A DNA stretch of 9,916 nucleotides from an uncultured Bacilli bacterium (lineage in GTDB: Bacteria; Bacillota_I; Bacilli_A; RF39; UBA660). The translations under genes and the position numbers were made by a program. Shown one piece after another: positions 7,784 to 9,916 of this stretch. The notes under the pieces are model-generated. The model saw only the letters and a program-made list of their open reading frames with translations, was not told where the DNA came from and searched no databases. The stretch spans positions 1 to 9,916 of the forward strand of contig CALVXV010000040.1 in the NCBI GenBank assembly GCA_944371685.1. The letters are read 5' to 3'. Positions within the stretch are counted from its first letter, which is position 1. Each line of letters starts with the position of its first letter.

Positions 7784-8839
7784 TTAAGCTTCTTTTAATT
7801 TTCTGTTTTGATCTTCAGTGATTAATGCTTCGATTATATCATCTAAGTTACCTTCCATAACTCTATCTAGGTTTTTAGTAGTGTAGCCGATTCTATGGTC
7901 AGTAACTCTATTTTGTGGGTAGTTATAGGTTCTGATTTTTTCAGATCTATCACCAGTTCCGATTTTACTTCTTCTTTCTGAACCTAGTTTTTCTTCTTGC
8001 TCTCTTATTTTAGCTTCATAAAGTCTAGTTCTAAGCATTTGCATAGCTTTTTCTTTGTTTTGAATTTGACTTCTTTCATTTTGACAAGTGACAACAGTAT
8101 TTGTTGGTAAGTGAGTGATTCTAACTGCACTATCTGTAGTATTTACACACTGTCCACCAGCTCCAGTACTTCGATAAACATCAATTCTTAAGTCACTAGG
8201 ATTTATTTCGACGTCCACTTCTTCGGCTTCTGGCATGACTAAGACTGTAGCGGTTGAGGTATGCACTCTACCCTGTGTTTCAGTGACAGGTACTCTTTGT
8301 ACTCGATGAGCACCAGATTCATATTTTAATTTTGAATATACATTATCACCTTTGACCATGAATTCAACTAGAGGATATCCGCCTGCATCAGAATGTTCTT
8401 CTGATAGTACTTCGATTTTCCAACCTTGTTTTTCGGCATATTTAGTATACATTCTATATAAATCGCCAGCAAATATATTGGCTTCATCACCACCGGCAGC
8501 ACCTCTTATTTCAACAATAACGTTTTTACCATCATTTGGATCTTTTGGAAGTAAAATTATTTCTATTTGAGACTCTAATTCTTCTTTTTCTTTATTTAAT
8601 CTAGCAATTTCTTCTTTAGCAAACTCTCCTAAATCTGGATCTTTGGTCATTTCTTTAGCTTCTTCTAAATCAGATTCAATTTTTTTATATTTTTGATAAG
8701 CGTCATAAGCATCTTTTAATGAGGCTTGCTCTTTGGTTAATCTTAGGGTTTCTTTGATGTTACTTAGGACTTCTGGTTTACTTAATTCACTAGAGAGTTC
8801 ATTATATTTTTCTTCAATCGCTTTTAATCTTTCTAACAT
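7784..8839 (-). CDS. prfA: Peptide chain release factor 1 (RF1)
   Basis: RF1 recognises UAA and UAG in the ribosomal A site and triggers release of the finished protein. The product is 351 aa from ATG 8839 (MLERLKAIEEKY), close to the roughly 356 aa of B. subtilis RF1. The stop-codon recognition tripeptide is PVT (184-186, in RVPVTETQGR), the P-x-T class that separates RF1 from the SPF of RF2. GAGGQ (226-230) holds Q230, the PrmC target. It is followed by Cys where E. coli has His, a position that varies between species. Residues 1-100 are a charged helical domain, and the C-terminal half is rich in Arg/Lys. ATG 8839 is preferred over ATG 8845 because AAGGTGA sits 5 nt before it, and over the longer TTG frame from 8893 because that overlaps the promoter. 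The stop TAA abuts the prmC ATG. Confidence 0.97.
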   Translation of the reverse strand: MLERLKAIEEKYNELSSELSKPEVLSNIKETLRLTKEQASLKDAYDAYQKYKKIESDLEEAKEMTKDPDLGEFAKEEIARLNKEKEELESQIEIILLPKDPNDGKNVIVEIRGAAGGDEANIFAGDLYRMYTKYAEKQGWKIEVLSEEHSDAGGYPLVEFMVKGDNVYSKLKYESGAHRVQRVPVTETQGRVHTSTATVLVMPEAEEVDVEINPSDLRIDVYRSTGAGGQCVNTTDSAVRITHLPTNTVVTCQNERSQIQNKEKAMQMLRTRLYEAKIREQEEKLGSERRSKIGTGDRSEKIRTYNYPQNRVTDHRIGYTTKNLDRVMEGNLDDIIEALITEDQNRKLKEA

Positions 8840-8844
8840 TTTCA

Positions 8845-8852
8845 TCACCTTT
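8845..8852 (-). promoter_or_regulatory. Ribosome binding site fixing the prfA start
   Basis: AAAGGTGA followed by TGAAA gives a 5-nt spacing to ATG 8839. The ATG at 8845 overlaps the end of this motif and has almost no spacing, so it is the poorer start. Confidence 0.8.
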
Positions 8853-8864
8853 TTTTCGTATTCG

Positions 8865-8893
8865 ATTATACTATATTTTATGTTTTTTATCAA
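8865..8893 (-). promoter_or_regulatory. prfA-prmC promoter
   Basis: TTGATA (8893 to 8888), a 17-bp spacer and a perfect TATAAT (8870 to 8865) make this the best promoter in the window, with one mismatch to consensus. It lies just past the upstream terminator, which isolates the prfA-prmC unit from the surface-protein gene. The expected leader is about 19 nt. Confidence 0.85.
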
Positions 8894-8900
8894 ATATTAG

Positions 8901-8926
8901 AAAAACAAGCTCGTTTTAGCTTGTTT
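8901..8926 (-). terminator. Intrinsic terminator of the surface-protein gene
   Basis: On the minus strand AAACAAGCT, a 6-nt loop AAAACG and AGCTTGTTT form a perfect 9-bp stem, with the T run continuing two bases past it. It starts 5 bases after the stop codon of the gene ending at 8932. It is a clean Rho-independent terminator. Confidence 0.85.
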
Positions 8927-8931
8927 GAGTG

Positions 8932-9855
8932 TTATTCAATTTGAAATGGATTTGACTGACTTCCATCTCCGCCAGTAATTTTAACGGATGATGAAAGAAA
9001 TAATACTGGATAAACATTACTTCGCATAGCTCCAGCACTTATGGTAGGTGCTACTGCCCCATAATCATATACGCCATATACATAGTAACTAAAACTAGTT
9101 TCTTGATCTGGCAGATAAGATAAACACCACCACTCACCACCATTAAACATCCAATTGGTATTTTTACACGGAGTACGATTAGCAATCTCATCAATTAGTT
9201 CCATTGTTCCACATTGACTAATATTGGCGTTGGCTCTTACATAATCACTTGGTGAAGCGAGAGCTATTTTACCTGTCCATTTTAAACTTTTTTCATTGTT
9301 TAATTGATTCTCTATACTACTTTCTGAAGTACTCAAGATTCCACCAACATGAAAATAATGAGTTGTTATTTGCTTCTGAGCTGTGACAGTTAAGCTATTA
9401 TAATACGTACCATTTAGATATGTATTTAACGTGGCGGTAGGCCATTCATTTTGTAATGCTGTATCCCAATCTTGTTTTCCTATGCTTTGACTTCTTATGA
9501 TTTTTATTGTTCCATCTGATTCTAACGATATAATTCGCCAGCCAGCTTGTTCATTATTAAAAGTAATATAATTTGAAGGGTTAGTACCTCTATAAATATA
9601 TCGTCCATCTTCATATTCATCTTTATATAGCCCATCTCCTGAGGTTATAATATCAATTTTATCTAAAATATCATCTGTTGTTTTTGGTGGAAAACAAGTA
9701 CTATATAACTCATCTATGGCTTCTTGGACATTATTTGAAGATAAACCACTTGTAATATTATCGTAAGTGACATCTTTGCTTGGAAAATAAGTTTGAGCCC
9801 ATACACTTATGGTTCCACAGGCAAATATTCCTAGCATAAAAGAACAAAATACCAA
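8932..9855 (-). CDS. Secreted or surface protein of unknown function; start codon uncertain
   Basis: I do not know the function. The longest frame starts at a TTG (9855) and gives 307 aa. Residues 1-20 (LVFCSFMLGIFACGTISVWA) are a hydrophobic export signal with a plausible cleavage after VWA. Next is SKDVTYDNITSGLSSNNVQEAIDELYSTC (26-54), a segment resembling the NVQ-AIDEL modules of phage tail and adhesin-like proteins. The body has GWRIISLESDGTIKIIRSQSIG (105-126), an Asn/Thr/Tyr-rich central part and four cysteines (54, 215, 230, 244). The end, VYPVLFLSSSVKITGGDGSQSNPF (about 281-304), resembles a C-terminal signature I recall from multicopy proteins of uncultured gut Bacilli. There is no sortase motif or C-terminal membrane helix, so anchoring is unclear. 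The TTG has no Shine-Dalgarno sequence nearby and would leave a signal peptide without an N-terminal positive charge. A frame stop (TAA) lies 12 nt further upstream. The gene may be silent, frameshifted at its start, or expressed from a rearranged upstream region. Confidence 0.65.
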   Translation of the reverse strand: MVFCSFMLGIFACGTISVWAQTYFPSKDVTYDNITSGLSSNNVQEAIDELYSTCFPPKTTDDILDKIDIITSGDGLYKDEYEDGRYIYRGTNPSNYITFNNEQAGWRIISLESDGTIKIIRSQSIGKQDWDTALQNEWPTATLNTYLNGTYYNSLTVTAQKQITTHYFHVGGILSTSESSIENQLNNEKSLKWTGKIALASPSDYVRANANISQCGTMELIDEIANRTPCKNTNWMFNGGEWWCLSYLPDQETSFSYYVYGVYDYGAVAPTISAGAMRSNVYPVLFLSSSVKITGGDGSQSNPFQIE

Positions 9856-9867
9856 AATAAATTTTGG
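9852..9867. repeat. Perfect 16-bp palindrome at the 5' end of the surface-protein gene
   Basis: CCAAAAT-AA-ATTTTGG is two perfect 7-bp arms around a 2-bp centre. It covers the first codon of the open frame (TTG at 9855) and ends exactly where the would-be start codon is broken. The placement suits an operator or a recombination site. The coding sequence for K-F-I-L also contributes to it, so chance is possible. Confidence 0.6.
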
Positions 9868-9873
9868 ATGTTA

Positions 9874-9887
9874 TTACCTCACGGTAA
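9874..9887 (-). promoter_or_regulatory. Small GNRA-loop hairpin covering the GAGGT ribosome binding site
   Basis: TTACC-GTGA-GGTAA on the minus strand folds into a 5-bp stem with a GUGA (GNRA-type) tetraloop. GAGGT (9880 to 9876), the only good Shine-Dalgarno sequence before the surface-protein gene, lies in the loop and 3' arm. The hairpin may damp translation of that leader. No promoter is visible in the remaining bases to the window edge. Confidence 0.35.
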
Positions 9888-9916
9888 GCTCTTTCTACTT
9901 CACAGAAACCTAAGGT

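Noticed and set aside
798..8570. Small plus-strand open frames, for example at 798-1115, 3903-4148, 5623-5826, 6277-6522 and 8352-8570
   Set aside because: All lie antisense inside the conserved polC, rnr or prfA genes, lack ribosome binding sites and recognisable domains, and look like frame shadows.
7784..8839. Assignment of the release factor as RF2
   Set aside because: The recognition tripeptide is PVT, the RF1 class, and there is no SPF motif or in-frame UGA frameshift site near the start.
8840..8893. RF1 extension from TTG 8893 or ATG 8845
   Set aside because: The first overlaps the promoter and the second overlaps the Shine-Dalgarno sequence. RF1 homologues begin near MLERLK.
95..9855. 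Mycoplasma-type genetic code with UGA as tryptophan
   Set aside because: Tryptophans at conserved positions use TGG, and the genes end at TAA or TAG with full-length products in the standard code.
8932..9855. Lipoprotein signal (IFAC) in the surface protein
   Set aside because: Phe directly before the Ala-Cys does not fit a lipobox, and the Cys is in the middle of the hydrophobic stretch.
9758..9916. Edge-open minus-strand frame beginning LGFCEVERAYREV
   Set aside because: It overlaps the surface gene in another frame, has no start inside the window and turns Cys-rich and unlike a protein after the first residues. It is too short to support.

Overview
This is an AT-rich window with every recognised gene on the minus strand. 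A full-length PolC-type replicative polymerase, found only in Gram-positive bacteria of the Bacillota and their Mycoplasmatota relatives, sets the broad lineage. The genes read through cleanly in the standard code with TGG for tryptophan, so UGA is not reassigned here. The right-hand secreted protein resembles a paralogous family I associate with uncultured gut Bacilli (RF39/CAG-type lineages). That finer placement is inference. The odd window length and the break inside a gene leader suggest that it is a whole metagenomic contig.

Layout in the direction of transcription, right to left. (1) 8932-9855 and leader: a secreted or surface protein of unknown function with no acceptable start codon, closed by a strong intrinsic terminator at 8901-8926. 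(2) A consensus promoter (TTGATA-17-TATAAT) at 8865-8893 drives prfA (RF1, 7784-8839) and prmC (RF glutamine methyltransferase, 7061-7783). The two genes lie in the same frame and are separated by one UAA. (3) rnr (RNase R, 4827-7001) has its own TTGTTA-17-TATAAT promoter just after prmC. (4) A 208-bp gap holds an extended -10 promoter in front of polC (95-4618). The polC stop codon lies inside a terminator hairpin at 66-96. Left of it are about 65 bases of AT-rich sequence with a small hairpin and no gene.

The four core genes cover translation termination (RF1 and the enzyme that methylates its GGQ glutamine), RNA turnover (RNase R) and chromosome replication (PolC). They are housekeeping genes with separate promoters rather than one pathway. 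Three start sites were moved inward from the longest open frame. polC and prfA then share the same AAGGTGA + 5 nt + ATG arrangement, and all three promoters give very short leaders.

The points most worth a second look are: the in-frame prfA-UAA-prmC junction; a PrmC that lacks most of the usual N-terminal domain; and the broken start of the surface protein gene. There a good Shine-Dalgarno sequence is followed by 'AT' and then a perfect 16-bp palindrome, and one extra G would restore a signal-peptide start. I found no CRISPR array, tRNA, rRNA, transposase or clear defence system.
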